Shown in pieces: positions 44,191 through 53,198 of a stretch of DNA of 64,000 nt. Below the pieces are notes generated by a model that was given only the letters and a program-made list of their open reading frames with translations, had not been told where the DNA came from and made no database searches. Location of the stretch: contig JANQEN010000275.1 in assembly GCA_028278335.1 (NCBI GenBank), positions 1 through 64,000 on the forward strand. Reading direction: 5' to 3'. How positions within the stretch are numbered: position 1 is the stretch's first letter; each line of letters starts with the position of its first letter. The translations under genes and the position numbers were made by a program. This stretch comes from Chitinivibrionales bacterium (lineage in GTDB: Bacteria > Fibrobacterota > Chitinivibrionia > Chitinivibrionales > JANQEN01).

Positions 44191-45723
44191 CTACTTCCCT
44201 GATTTCTTACTTTCTCTGAGCCAGTCTCGAATAATGGCACTGATATTAACCGGGGCTTCCCTGGTCATGACCTCAATGTGTTCTAAGAGCTCATTGCTCT
44301 TTTGAACATCTTCAGGCACCTCAACCTTGAGCTCCTCCTTAGGACCGCCAATTTCAACCTGTGGTATCGGTGGATTCATAGCTTCAGCAAGGGTCTTGGC
44401 AAGAAAGCGGAGCAAGAGGACTACCATAACTGCAATTATGACAATCGCCGCATAGCGGGCTATCATCATCCAGAACTCCCACCGTTCTTCCTGGAGCATG
44501 GAGTCCTGTTCACGACGGATATACTCATTATCAAAGCGCATGTTGGCAATGGCAATCTGGTCTCCCCTTGCAAGATCGTACCCGACTGCGTTTTTAACAA
44601 TATCCTCTATATTGGCAAGGTCCTCTGTGGAGCGTGGCTCATAGATAAACTTACCCTCTTCATCTTTTACATACTGGCCATCAACTGCTACAGAAATGGT
44701 GAGCCGTTTAATATTGCCCACTTCATGAACAATATGCTCAACAGTCTTATCAATTTCAAAGTTGGTGAGTGATCGCTCCTGTTGCCGGTCCCCATCAGGC
44801 GCATTCTTCACATTCTCATCGCTACGTTCCTCTGATCGGACCACCTTGCTTTCGGGATCATACTTTTCCATGGTCTTTTCAACATGATCAAAGTCCAGAT
44901 CAATCGCCATCTGCACTTTTGCCTTACCGGGACCTAATACATCAATCAGGAGTCTGTCTACCTTCCGCTCTAAATGCTTTTCAATATTTTGCTGCAATTC
45001 CATATTACGAAAGCTTGTTAGGGCTGTCTCATCGTCGGTATAAGGGTTGGAGAGTAAATTTCCCTCAAAATCAACAATGGATATACTATTTGCTTTAAGC
45101 CCTTCTACACTGGAAGAGATGAGATGGGATATCCCCTTGACCTGTCCCTTAGAGAGCTTTTTTCCTGGTACTGGTCGAATAACAACCGAGGCTGTTGGCT
45201 CTTTTTGCTTTTCCAAAAAGATTGTTTGCTGGGGCACCACAATATGAATCCGAGCAGATTTGACCTCCTCAAGCCCTTCAACAGTGCGTTGAAGCTCTCC
45301 CTCTAAGGCACGGCGGGCATTCAACTTTTGCACAAAGTCGGTCACTCCTAAATTATTCTTATCAAAAAGCTCATATCCTACTCCACGATTTGCTGGAAGT
45401 CCTTCACGGGCTAAAAGCATCCGTGCCTCGTAGATCTTTTTTGCCTGCACCATGATAGTTCTCCCATCATTGGCAAGTTTGAATTTATACCCTGCTTCAG
45501 AGAGTTTTTCAGTAATAATTGAGGCCTCTTCCACATCTAAATCAGAATAGAGACGTCGAAATCCCGCCACGGTATTGCTGTCACTGCGAGCCCACAACAT
45601 GAGTGAGACAAGTCCTAACAGAGTAAATCCAACTAAGGAGGCGGTAATTACTTTCTGTTGCAGTGAGAGCTTTTGCCATACCGATGCTAACTGTGCAATA
45701 AGTTGTTTAAAGAATTCCGACAT
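44191..45723 (-). CDS. fliF: Flagellar MS-ring protein FliF
   Basis: A 510-aa membrane protein. TM1 is VITASLVGFTLLGLVSLMLW. It is followed by the ring-building motifs (YSDLDVEEASIITEKLSEAGYKFKLANDGRTIMV, LAREGLPANRGVGYELFDKNNLGVTDFVQKLN), the FliF C-type domain, and TM2 (YAAIVIIAVMVVLLLRFL). The cytoplasmic FliG-binding tail ends VNISAIIRDWLRESKKSGK. All canonical blocks are present and the length is usual. AAGGAG precedes the ATG. Confidence 0.96.
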   Translation of the reverse strand: MSEFFKQLIAQLASVWQKLSLQQKVITASLVGFTLLGLVSLMLWARSDSNTVAGFRRLYSDLDVEEASIITEKLSEAGYKFKLANDGRTIMVQAKKIYEARMLLAREGLPANRGVGYELFDKNNLGVTDFVQKLNARRALEGELQRTVEGLEEVKSARIHIVVPQQTIFLEKQKEPTASVVIRPVPGKKLSKGQVKGISHLISSSVEGLKANSISIVDFEGNLLSNPYTDDETALTSFRNMELQQNIEKHLERKVDRLLIDVLGPGKAKVQMAIDLDFDHVEKTMEKYDPESKVVRSEERSDENVKNAPDGDRQQERSLTNFEIDKTVEHIVHEVGNIKRLTISVAVDGQYVKDEEGKFIYEPRSTEDLANIEDIVKNAVGYDLARGDQIAIANMRFDNEYIRREQDSMLQEERWEFWMMIARYAAIVIIAVMVVLLLRFLAKTLAEAMNPPIPQVEIGGPKEELKVEVPEDVQKSNELLEHIEVMTREAPVNISAIIRDWLRESKKSGK

Positions 45724-45864
45724 CTTTGGCTCCTTGCCGATTGAGAGCGTGAAAGTTTACAAAAGTGTTTAAGGGAAATTTCATTAATTACTTTAACTTT
45801 GTTATAAAAAATTTTTGGCCCGGTATTAAACTATACCCTGTCCGTGGTGCAAAAACGTATTACC

Positions 45865-46173
45865 CTAGAGTCGCATGCGCATGATTTCTTGATAGGCGTC
45901 AAGAACCTTATTACGGATCTCCATCATCATGTTAAAGGCAAGGTTCGCTTCCTGCACGGAGTTCATTACCTGATGCACATCAGTAATTTCACCGGCAGCC
46001 ATCTTCTGGATCGAAGCATCGGCCTTAGACTGCATGTCATTAACCTCTTTCATGACTCCATTAAGCGTATCCTTGAAACTGGGGTATTTGTCTTTGGCAA
46101 TCCTTTGCGACTTCGAGCCTTTTTGTGGGCCATCAGCACCTTGAATAGGTCCTATTGAATTGACATTTGACAT
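45865..46173 (-). CDS. fliE: Flagellar hook-basal body protein FliE
   Basis: A 102-aa rod-MS-ring junction protein. The conserved C-terminal half reads GEITDVHQVMNSVQEANLAFNMMMEIRNKVLDAYQEIMRMRL, with the FliE hallmarks DxHxVM, A...F..M..IRNK...AYQEIMRM. GGGAAGAG precedes the ATG. It lies between the small unknown gene and fliF; the gaps of about 95 and 140 bp show no terminator. Confidence 0.95.
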   Translation of the reverse strand: MSNVNSIGPIQGADGPQKGSKSQRIAKDKYPSFKDTLNGVMKEVNDMQSKADASIQKMAAGEITDVHQVMNSVQEANLAFNMMMEIRNKVLDAYQEIMRMRL

Positions 46174-46268
46174 CGCTCTTCCCTTTTTATTTTATTTTTC
46201 TTTTTATTATACTATGTAGTATGGTTATCGGCTTTTAAAGAATTAATTTCCAGCATGTTTTAATTTTA

Positions 46269-46520
46269 TTATGCATAGGCATCAAAGCGCGTGCCCAAGG
46301 AAACCTGTTTATCCTTCTGCTGCGTGGGTGATGCGTAGAGTTTACTTAACATTTTTGCCTCTGCAGTGATTTTACTTTCTCTGATAGTTGAAGGTTTATT
46401 TGATACCGTATTATTTGGAGAAAGGGGCACTTTAAACCCAGCATTTCTTACCCGAGCAGAATGGGCCAGTTTTAAGAAGTAATCCAAGGTTTGTGGGCTT
46501 TGTACTGCAGCAGCATTCAT
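46269..46520 (-). CDS. Small unknown protein inside the flagellar operon
   Basis: An 83-aa protein between flgC (15 nt upstream) and fliE. The tight spacing and strand indicate co-transcription. It is soluble and polar, with a predicted helical first third (AAVQSPQTLDYFLKLAHSAR), a Ser/Asn/Pro-rich middle, and a C-terminal LGTRFDAYA. The gene normally found at this place is none: flgC is usually followed directly by fliE. It may be a secreted rod or export-linked component or a regulator. No family was recognised. The upstream gene's end supplies a possible AGGAGTGA ribosome-binding site. Confidence 0.65.
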   Translation of the reverse strand: MNAAAVQSPQTLDYFLKLAHSARVRNAGFKVPLSPNNTVSNKPSTIRESKITAEAKMLSKLYASPTQQKDKQVSLGTRFDAYA

Positions 46521-46535
46521 GTACTATTCACTCCT

Positions 46536-47045
46536 TTACATCTGGTTGGTTACTTGAGCGATCATGTTTTTCATTGCATTAAAGGCGGTGGCATTTGCCT
46601 CATAGGCGCGGGTTGCTGCAATCATATCAGCCATTTCCCGTACTACGTTTATGTTGGGCATAGCCACGTATCCCTGCTCATTAGCATCGGGGTGTGCAGG
46701 ATCGTGCACCATACGTGGTGGCCGCGAGTCCTCGCGAATTTCTGCAACCCGAACCCCATTGCCAAAGAAGCGTGTGTCTCGGGGAAAGTTTGACGCTGGA
46801 ATGGGCAAATGATTCTCCGTAGTACTTTTTCCATGGAGCGCCACTTCTTGGTTTAATATTTTTGTATCCTTCTGATCACTGGGGGCCTCAAATACCACAA
46901 ACTGGCGACGATAGGGGCCGCCTTCGGCGGTTCTGGTTGTTTCGGCATTGGCCAAGTTCGATGAAATGGCGTTTTGTCGAATACGCTGGGCTCGCATACC
47001 AGATGCGCTTATGGTTAATCCTGAAAAAATTCCTGATAGGGGCAT
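46536..47045 (-). CDS. flgC: Flagellar basal-body rod protein FlgC
   Basis: About 169 aa. The N-terminus MPLSGIFSGLTISASGMRAQRIRQNAISSNLANAETT is the rod/hook signature (SxSGMxAQ...NxxSxNLANxxTT), and the C-terminal end VNVVREMADMIAATRAYEANATAFNAMKNM is the FlgC heptad helix. The start at 47045 is fixed by GAGGTGATCG upstream; the longer reading uses a GTG that is part of that site. Confidence 0.96.
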   Translation of the reverse strand: MPLSGIFSGLTISASGMRAQRIRQNAISSNLANAETTRTAEGGPYRRQFVVFEAPSDQKDTKILNQEVALHGKSTTENHLPIPASNFPRDTRFFGNGVRVAEIREDSRPPRMVHDPAHPDANEQGYVAMPNINVVREMADMIAATRAYEANATAFNAMKNMIAQVTNQM

Positions 47046-47074
47046 ATCGATCACCTCATCTTAGGCTGAAAGGA

Positions 47075-47500
47075 TTAGGGGTTTAAGCTCTTCCCTTTAA
47101 TTGCTGCATTCAATTTTGAGTAAGCACCTTTAACAAACCGTGTATGCATGTTAAACATTAGCTGATTTTCTGCAAGCTTGGCCATCTCTGTATCAATATC
47201 AACGTTGTTTACTCCACTGGGGAGTGTGGGATCAACTGGTTTATACGCCTGGGCTTTGACCTCATTAAAACGTTTTCTTCCCAAGGCCAAGTGGTTTTCA
47301 TTGGTTCTACTCCCCCGCAAACGGCTGCGATCAATAGCTTTTTTTAGTTCATCTTCAAATTTTACTTCGACCCGTTTAAACTCAGGGGTTGATACATTGG
47401 CGATATTATTGGCAATAACCCGAGCCCGCAACATACCAGCGTCTAAACTTTTAAGGACCAGTGGGATGTTTGTTTTTTGAGCAAGAATATTTTTAATCAT
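47075..47500 (-). CDS. flgB: Flagellar basal-body rod protein FlgB
   Basis: A 141-aa proximal rod protein. The N-terminal LVLKSLDAGMLRARVIANNIANVSTPEFKRVEVKFE segment and C-terminal VDIDTEMAKLAENQLMFNMHTRFVKGAYSKLNAAIKGK segment are diagnostic. It is the first gene of the unit flgB-flgC-(83 aa)-fliE-fliF-fliG-fliH-fliI-fliJ-(1521 aa). GAGGAAAAT precedes the ATG. A -24/-12 sigma54 promoter lies about 50 nt upstream. Confidence 0.96.
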   Translation of the reverse strand: MIKNILAQKTNIPLVLKSLDAGMLRARVIANNIANVSTPEFKRVEVKFEDELKKAIDRSRLRGSRTNENHLALGRKRFNEVKAQAYKPVDPTLPSGVNNVDIDTEMAKLAENQLMFNMHTRFVKGAYSKLNAAIKGKSLNP

Positions 47501-47548
47501 ATTTTCCTCGTTTTTTTTAAGGGGCGCAGTTTACCCGCCTCAACTTAA

Positions 47549-47565
47549 TGCAACATTAGTGCCAA
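47549..47565 (-). promoter_or_regulatory. Sigma54 (-24/-12) promoter of the flagellar operon
   Basis: The minus strand reads TTGGCACTAATGTTGCAT, matching TGGCAC-N5-TTGC with GG and GC exactly 10 nt apart. The predicted start is near 47538, leaving a leader of about 38 nt to flgB. Sigma54 control of rod/basal-body genes is established in several phyla. Confidence 0.8.
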
Positions 47566-47794
47566 TGATTATATAGATACTATAGAAAAACATGTTCCAA
47601 GTCTCACATTTATATCTTGTGATATATCATACCATTACAGGCTTATTAAACTTTGGGATAAAAAAAACAAAAAAAAACGCTAAAGTACTCTTTAAAATTT
47701 CCGATGGAAGATGAACTTATTTTCCTATCCAACAGGGAATTTTTTTCTCTATTAAAATTATTTAGACTCGATTTGCTATTCAAAACGTTATCCA

Positions 47795-47936
47795 GGGGGA
47801 AATCCCCCTACAGCAAGCTTCCCTCTTGCCTTTTAACTGCTTGCAACCACGCTACCAGTTCCACCTAAACGGTGGACCTGATAGTGTGGGCAATCAGATA
47901 ATAAAGCCTCTCAGGTGATCTTGCTGATTCCCCCTT
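47795..47936 (+). ncRNA. Covarying structured element, copy 1
   Basis: Order: hairpin GGGGG-aaat-CCCCC; outer stem CAGCAAG (47811-47817) with CTTGCTG (47920-47926); inside it a 61-nt hairpin closed by CTGCTTGC (47837-47844) and GCAATCAG (47890-47897), continuing as CCAC..TCCACC/GGTGGA..GTGG. The conserved unpaired blocks are AAGCTTCC and CTCTCAGGTGAT, and the element ends GATTCCCCCTT. Copies 2 and 3 keep all pairings with different bases in the stems. It lies upstream of flgB on the opposite strand and near the left half of an R1 repeat. It may be an RNA or a folding DNA repeat. The surrounding 47566-47794 is AT-rich with no gene. Confidence 0.65.
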
Positions 47937-48002
47937 AGTTTTTATTTGGTGATGTTGAGTTTTCTTGGTGTTAGATTATTTTGTGAAAATAAACGATTTT
48001 CA

Positions 48003-48296
48003 CCCCCTTCAATCGCACCGCATAGATGTTTGGGTAAAGTGAAGATCTGTTCGAGCCCTACAAAAGCTCTCTCTTTCTAAAAAATAATTTCGATGAGCCA
48101 TTAATCTTTTGGGTTAGCCAGGTGGCGGGTTTAGTATAGCCAAAGGCCAGACCGAGACGGAAGAGCCTAGCCCAGAGAGCACCCGACCAAGGGAGGAAAT
48201 TGTGCAGCGACCTGAGTGCAGCGACCTGAGCGCAGCGAAGGGAACCCCCATATCTTTTGTCTTTTAAAAATTGCATTCGAGAAAGCGCCCAAATTC
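48003..48296. repeat. Composite repeat: half of R1 joined to family C
   Basis: 48003-48059 matches the left half of the R1 cruciform (CAATCGCAC, CATAGATGTTTGG, GATCTGTTCGAGCCC). The right half is missing. From about 48100 the sequence resembles family C (GCCAAAGGCCAGACC, compare 62698) and ends GCGCCCAAAT as family C does. A direct repeat, GCAGCGACCTGAG, occurs twice near 48200-48230. The short minus-strand ORF across it is repeat-derived and not a gene. Confidence 0.6.
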
Positions 48297-48414
48297 CCTA
48301 AACCCTTAGATATATCAACGAAAAGAACCAATTATTTAACAATTTAAATAGATTCAAAACCCCAATTTTCCCATATATTAATAATAATGACCTAAACAGA
48401 CATATATCTTTTTC

Positions 48415-48741
48415 ATGATCAGTGCTGCTATGTTAGACCAGACAAAAAAGGCCATTGAACTCTTCAAGCAATCCATCCCGATGATAGTGGATATTCTTAA
48501 AAGTAGAGGCATCAACTCTGACTCATCACATTTGGAAAAACTTTTAGATGAAGCACAACAAGAGCTTTTTGAGGTTGATGAGGTTGCGCAAGAGCATACA
48601 AAAACCACCCAAAACAGAAGACCCCATGAAACCATATGTAACCAATGTCATTTAGATGAGACTGAGTCCTGCAGCTTCTGCGATCGAGGGAGTGTGTTTG
48701 AAAGCTATAATCCCACAGATAAACCAATTAAAGATCAGTGA
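48415..48741 (+). CDS. Small protein with two CxxC pairs
   Basis: A 108-aa hypothetical protein. The first ~65 residues are amphipathic helix (LDQTKKAIELFKQSIPMIVDILKSRGINS; LEKLLDEAQQELFEVDEVAQEH). The C-terminal part has CNQC...CSFC, a probable four-cysteine zinc site. No ribosome-binding site precedes the first ATG or the in-frame ATG at 48430. The coding sequence has an even codon pattern and lies convergent with the TolC-like gene, overlapping it by 7 bp. Function is unknown. Confidence 0.55.
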   Translation: MISAAMLDQTKKAIELFKQSIPMIVDILKSRGINSDSSHLEKLLDEAQQELFEVDEVAQEHTKTTQNRRPHETICNQCHLDETESCSFCDRGSVFESYNPTDKPIKDQ

Positions 48742-50000
48742 TTAATTTTTAAAACCCCAGCCAATTGCTGTAATTGTACTCGTGAGATTTTGTACTGAAA
48801 CAGGGCAGTTTGAAAGCGAACCTGGGACTGAATAAGTGCCACCTGTGCTTCGCGCAATTGTAAAGAAGAGATTCCACCAAGTGTATATTTCTCTTTGCTA
48901 ATTGCAAGCGATTTTTTTGCAAGTTTTTGTGCTTCCTGCTCAAATTCTAATTGATTAAAGGCATTCTGCCTTCGATTCCATTGAGCATAGATTAATGATT
49001 CAAGCTCCTTTAATTCTAATGCTACTGATAGCTCGTTTGATTTAACTGTCAACTGGGCATTTTGTCTGGTTGTCAAGGTTCTAAAACCATTGAAGAGTTG
49101 CCAAGTAAGGTTAAGTCCTACTGAGGCCCGTTCCTGTTCTGTGTCCCCAAAGCTTTGTGAGTACGAACCATTTGCCGTAAGCATAGGCCAAAAGGATGCT
49201 TTGGCAATACCCAAATCAGTTGCCGCAATATTCTGTTTTATTTGAGCAATTTGTAATCCGGCGTTATGCTTTTTGGCCAGGTCAAACCAATAGGAAGCCC
49301 TTTGTGTTGGCGCCTCAACAATGGTATCGGAAAGAATATTAATCGCTGCATTGGGTGGGTTACCCAGAGCAACATTGAGTGAGTGTCTGGCCTGGATTAA
49401 ATCAAACAATCGTGCATTAACTTGAGAGGAATCGCTATTGACGATGACCTGTTGAAGAAGGAGGATTTGCTCGGTTGCTCCACCAAAATCATATCTATTT
49501 TTCTGCTGAAGGAGCAACTGTTTTGAGAGGGTAAGCTGATCCTGAGCAACCTGTAAAAGTGCTTCTGCAGCTAAAAGGTTGTAATAGGCAGTGATAACCG
49601 CGGCAACTGAGGCTTCAATACTAAACCTGCTTGCTTGACGGGTCAAATCACCACTCTGTTCTACCTGTTTGAAAGCATAGAACATGCGAAACCCGTCAAA
49701 GAGAGTCCAATTCCCAGCAACACCAGCAGTATACACGGTAGAGGTATTATCTATATTGGTTGAGGGTAGTGTTGGTATGGAATTATTATCTGAGTAGGTA
49801 TGGGAGAGAGAGCCATCAGCACGCACTATAGGGAGCATGGCACCATACTTTAACTTCTCGTTATTATTGGCCTTTTGCTCATCTAGGCGAGCAATTTTAA
49901 TGGCGTAGTTGTTCTCCAAGGCAATCATCACAGCCTCTTTCAGAGAGAGTGTATCAGCCATGACAAGAAAAGGGAGCAGTATGAGTAGTCTTATCTTCAT
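48735..50000 (-). CDS. TolC-family outer-membrane efflux protein
   Basis: A 421-aa outer-membrane channel subunit. After the signal peptide (LLILLPFLVMA) come SLKEAVMIALENNYAIKIARL, two repeats of the OEP fold, and the TolC-type periodic helices (LTLSKQLLLQQKNRYDFGGATEQILLLQQ; KKSLAISKEKYTLGGISSLQLREAQ). GGAGG lies 10 nt before the ATG. It is the last gene of the efflux operon, starting 2 nt after the RND gene's stop. It forms the exit duct for the RND pump. Confidence 0.92.
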   Translation of the reverse strand: MKIRLLILLPFLVMADTLSLKEAVMIALENNYAIKIARLDEQKANNNEKLKYGAMLPIVRADGSLSHTYSDNNSIPTLPSTNIDNTSTVYTAGVAGNWTLFDGFRMFYAFKQVEQSGDLTRQASRFSIEASVAAVITAYYNLLAAEALLQVAQDQLTLSKQLLLQQKNRYDFGGATEQILLLQQVIVNSDSSQVNARLFDLIQARHSLNVALGNPPNAAINILSDTIVEAPTQRASYWFDLAKKHNAGLQIAQIKQNIAATDLGIAKASFWPMLTANGSYSQSFGDTEQERASVGLNLTWQLFNGFRTLTTRQNAQLTVKSNELSVALELKELESLIYAQWNRRQNAFNQLEFEQEAQKLAKKSLAISKEKYTLGGISSLQLREAQVALIQSQVRFQTALFQYKISRVQLQQLAGVLKINH

Positions 50001-50002
50001 GG

Positions 50003-53000
50003 TTATTGTGCCTCCTTCTCTGCTTGCAGTTCCCGAACAGCCGGTTCAACAGCCTCACGACTGGTCTTCTTTCCTTGGTAGTAGCGAACGTAAAGCACTC
50101 GAGATCGATTGAGTGTCTTAATGAGTGCGGGCACCACAAAAAGGATAAAGAGTGAGCCAAAAATCAAGCCATAGGTGAGTGATACCGCCATGGGTATAAG
50201 AAACTGCGCTTGTCGGCTTGTCTCTAAAATGAGTGGAGCCATACCTGCTACAGTAGTAATTGTGGTAAGAATAATTGGCCTGAGCCTTGATAATCCAGCA
50301 GAGTGAATTGCTTCAAATATGGGCAAACCCTTTCTGAGATTTTTGTTGATCTGATCAATAAAAACAATACTATCATTAATCACAATTCCAGCAAGAGCAA
50401 TCAAGCCAAACATGGAGAGGCGAGTGATCATAAATCCGTGAAAGAGGTGTCCCCAAACTGCACCAGAAAGACCAAGGGGAATCATTAAAAAGATTATTAT
50501 CCCTTGCAAATAGGAACGAAAGACTAACACGAGAATCACTGCAATTCCCAACAGTGCCGGAGGAAAGGATTTTTTCAAAGATTTAGCAAATCTGACATCC
50601 TGCCGTGCCCGCCCTTCAAAGGAAACATACACATCATGGATTTGCTCTTGTACCAAAGGAATTGTTTTTTCTTTGATATCCTCGATTACGGTGTTGACAG
50701 AAATTTCCGGATCAATAAGAGCTGCCTTAATCCGCACCTCTCGCCTACCATCAAGGTGAGCAATTGTAACCCGACCACGATCTATAGTATAGTCAGCAAC
50801 TGTTGACAGAAGATACCGCGAACCATCTTTGGCTTGGATATGCATATTTTCCAATTTGCCCAAGGAGGTTCGGTCCTGATTGGTAAAACGAACCCACACA
50901 CGAATTTCATCCTCACCCCGTTGAAAGCGCTGCACTTCCCAACCAAAGAATCCCTGTCGTACCTGTCCGGCAATCTCACTTATGGTCAGTCCGGCCATAT
51001 AAGCAGCAGGCTTTAAGGTTAAACGCACTTCGCGCCACCCCTCAATATCGGAGTCGGTAATGTCGGTTAGAATGGGATACTCTGCTAATTTCTCTTTAAG
51101 TAATTCTTTTGCTTTGTCAAGCTGGTCTAAGTCATTACTTAATAGAGAGATATTCACTGCCTTTCCCCAGCGGCCACCAGTAAATGAGACCTTTTGACTT
51201 CCCGGAATTGTGCCCATAACCTTTCTGATAATACGAGACACCTTAAAGTGTTCCATTTTTCGAATGCTGCTCTCGAGCATCTCAATATCTAGTAAACCTG
51301 CATGTCCCCCATTATCACCCAATCGGTTGCTTCCAATTTGCCGCTGAATGGAGAGAATGATATCCCGTTTGTCATTGCGTTTTTTCTTTTCCTGTTCATT
51401 TAATTCCCAAATCTTCTTTTCCACCTGTCGCAGGATTGAGTCGGTCACATGCTCTCTGGTCCCTGTTGTCATGGTAAGATTTAGGGTGATATCATCACGG
51501 TCAATATTGGGAAAGGTAGATATCTCAACAAAATCTCCACGAAGAAGGCCAAAGGTGATCATCAAAAAACCTACGGCTATGGCAATCACTATTCCCGCAT
51601 TGTTAAGGGCCCATGAAAGTGCTGGGCTATATAAGTTATGGGTAAGATAACGATACATCTGCTCAAAAATTGAGCGGATACCATGGACAGTGCCCTCCTT
51701 GGAAAGCCCCTTGGAATGGGCCAAGTGGGCTGGTAGGATTAGTATTGATTCAACCAAGGAGAAGATGAGCGCCCCAATAACAACCAAAGCCAGTTGATAG
51801 ATAATACGTCCCAAGGTTCCGGAGAAGAAGAAAAAGGGAAGAAAAGCAAAGATCGTGGTAAAGACAGCGGTAAAGACCGGAGCCAATACATCGAAAAGAC
51901 CACTTATGGCTGCCTTTGTGGCGTTCATTCCCTGCTCATATTTCTGGTAGATACTCTCGGCCACAACTATGGCATCGTCAACCAATATACCCACCACAAT
52001 AATCATTCCCATAAGAGAGATAACATTAATGGTTATCCCCCAAAGATTGGCCACAATGAACATACCAGCAAAGGAGATGGGAATACCTAAGGCAACCCAG
52101 AAGGACATACGTAAATTTAAAAAGAGCCCTAACACCACAACAACTAAGCCAAACCCAATCAAGCCATTTCGCACTAACAGCTTAATCCTTTTTTGTAAAT
52201 GCTCGGATTGATCAGAAATAATCTTAAGTGAAATTTCAGCGTGCTTTGCCCCAAAGATCGGTACATAGGCCCGCACCTTATTAGCAATATCAATAATGTC
52301 CTCTTCCAAAGTCTTTTCTATGTTGACCAGCACAGCCCGTTGATCATTGTAGTAGGTAGCATGGGGTGAATCCTCCCATTGCTCTTCAACCTGTGCCACA
52401 TCCCCTACCTGAACGACTGTACCATCCGACTTTGATCGGATCACTATAGAGCGAATCTCATGAGCAAAGTCTCGCCGTCCATAGGAGCGGATGAGCAATC
52501 GTTCATCGGGAGTTTTTATGGCACCACCGGAGATATCAACATTGGCAGCTTTTATTGCACTGGCCACTTCAGCAAAGCTCATGGCATAGCGACGGAGGTT
52601 CTCCTCAGAGAGTGTCACAGCAATCTCTCGCTGCGGAATACCAGCAAGAGTAACCTGGGAAATGCCGTCCATGGCCAAAAGATCGTCACGAAAAGCTATG
52701 GCCCGCTCCTTTAATGCCCAGAGATCTGCATTGCCGTAAAGTGCTACAGTCACGGCTCGAGTACGAAACTTAGCTACCTTTATAATAGGTTTTTCAGCGC
52801 CACTGGGATAGGGAGTTACTCTATCAACGGCATTCTTTACATCATCATATACTTCGTCTGCATCGTAGTTATCCAAGACCTCCACAGTCACCAAGGCTGT
52901 ATTCTCCCGAGAGATCGAAGTGGTCCGATCTATTCCTGGAATTCCCTTAAGATTATTTTCGATCTTGAGCACCAATGACTCTTCAATCTCCTCAGGAGAT

Positions 53001-53164
53001 GTTCCAGGATAGACAATTGAAATGGTAATGATATTTGTTTCAACTTCGGGAAAGAAGGAGGTGTTCATATTTCCCATTGCCAAGTACCCGATGATGAGTA
53101 CACAGAACATGAGTGTGTTGGCCCAAACCGGATATTTTATAAAATAGGCTATAATGTTTTTCAT
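50003..53164 (-). CDS. RND-family efflux transporter, inner-membrane subunit
   Basis: A 1053-aa inner-membrane antiporter of the AcrB/HAE family with twelve membrane spans and two large periplasmic loops. Diagnostic segments: FFPEVETNIITISIVYPGTSPEEIEESL, the TM4 motif GMIIVVGILVDDAIVVAESIYQ with the paired aspartates of proton relay, and in the second half FGLIALAGIVINDSIVFIDQIN and RPIILTTITTVAGMAPL. The lack of heavy-metal-type TM4 motifs argues for organic substrates. The order in the operon is adaptor, pump, TolC. The start lies 34 nt after the adaptor's stop. Confidence 0.95.
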   Translation of the reverse strand: MKNIIAYFIKYPVWANTLMFCVLIIGYLAMGNMNTSFFPEVETNIITISIVYPGTSPEEIEESLVLKIENNLKGIPGIDRTTSISRENTALVTVEVLDNYDADEVYDDVKNAVDRVTPYPSGAEKPIIKVAKFRTRAVTVALYGNADLWALKERAIAFRDDLLAMDGISQVTLAGIPQREIAVTLSEENLRRYAMSFAEVASAIKAANVDISGGAIKTPDERLLIRSYGRRDFAHEIRSIVIRSKSDGTVVQVGDVAQVEEQWEDSPHATYYNDQRAVLVNIEKTLEEDIIDIANKVRAYVPIFGAKHAEISLKIISDQSEHLQKRIKLLVRNGLIGFGLVVVVLGLFLNLRMSFWVALGIPISFAGMFIVANLWGITINVISLMGMIIVVGILVDDAIVVAESIYQKYEQGMNATKAAISGLFDVLAPVFTAVFTTIFAFLPFFFFSGTLGRIIYQLALVVIGALIFSLVESILILPAHLAHSKGLSKEGTVHGIRSIFEQMYRYLTHNLYSPALSWALNNAGIVIAIAVGFLMITFGLLRGDFVEISTFPNIDRDDITLNLTMTTGTREHVTDSILRQVEKKIWELNEQEKKKRNDKRDIILSIQRQIGSNRLGDNGGHAGLLDIEMLESSIRKMEHFKVSRIIRKVMGTIPGSQKVSFTGGRWGKAVNISLLSNDLDQLDKAKELLKEKLAEYPILTDITDSDIEGWREVRLTLKPAAYMAGLTISEIAGQVRQGFFGWEVQRFQRGEDEIRVWVRFTNQDRTSLGKLENMHIQAKDGSRYLLSTVADYTIDRGRVTIAHLDGRREVRIKAALIDPEISVNTVIEDIKEKTIPLVQEQIHDVYVSFEGRARQDVRFAKSLKKSFPPALLGIAVILVLVFRSYLQGIIIFLMIPLGLSGAVWGHLFHGFMITRLSMFGLIALAGIVINDSIVFIDQINKNLRKGLPIFEAIHSAGLSRLRPIILTTITTVAGMAPLILETSRQAQFLIPMAVSLTYGLIFGSLFILFVVPALIKTLNRSRVLYVRYYQGKKTSREAVEPAVRELQAEKEAQ

Positions 53165-53198
53165 TTTGTTTACCAGTATCCTAAGGTGTCAGTCTATC

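Noticed and set aside
48058-48276. 72-codon minus-strand ORF (SLRCAQVAALRSLHNFLPW...)
   Set aside because: It is wholly inside the composite repeat; such repeat-derived ORFs are common mis-annotations.
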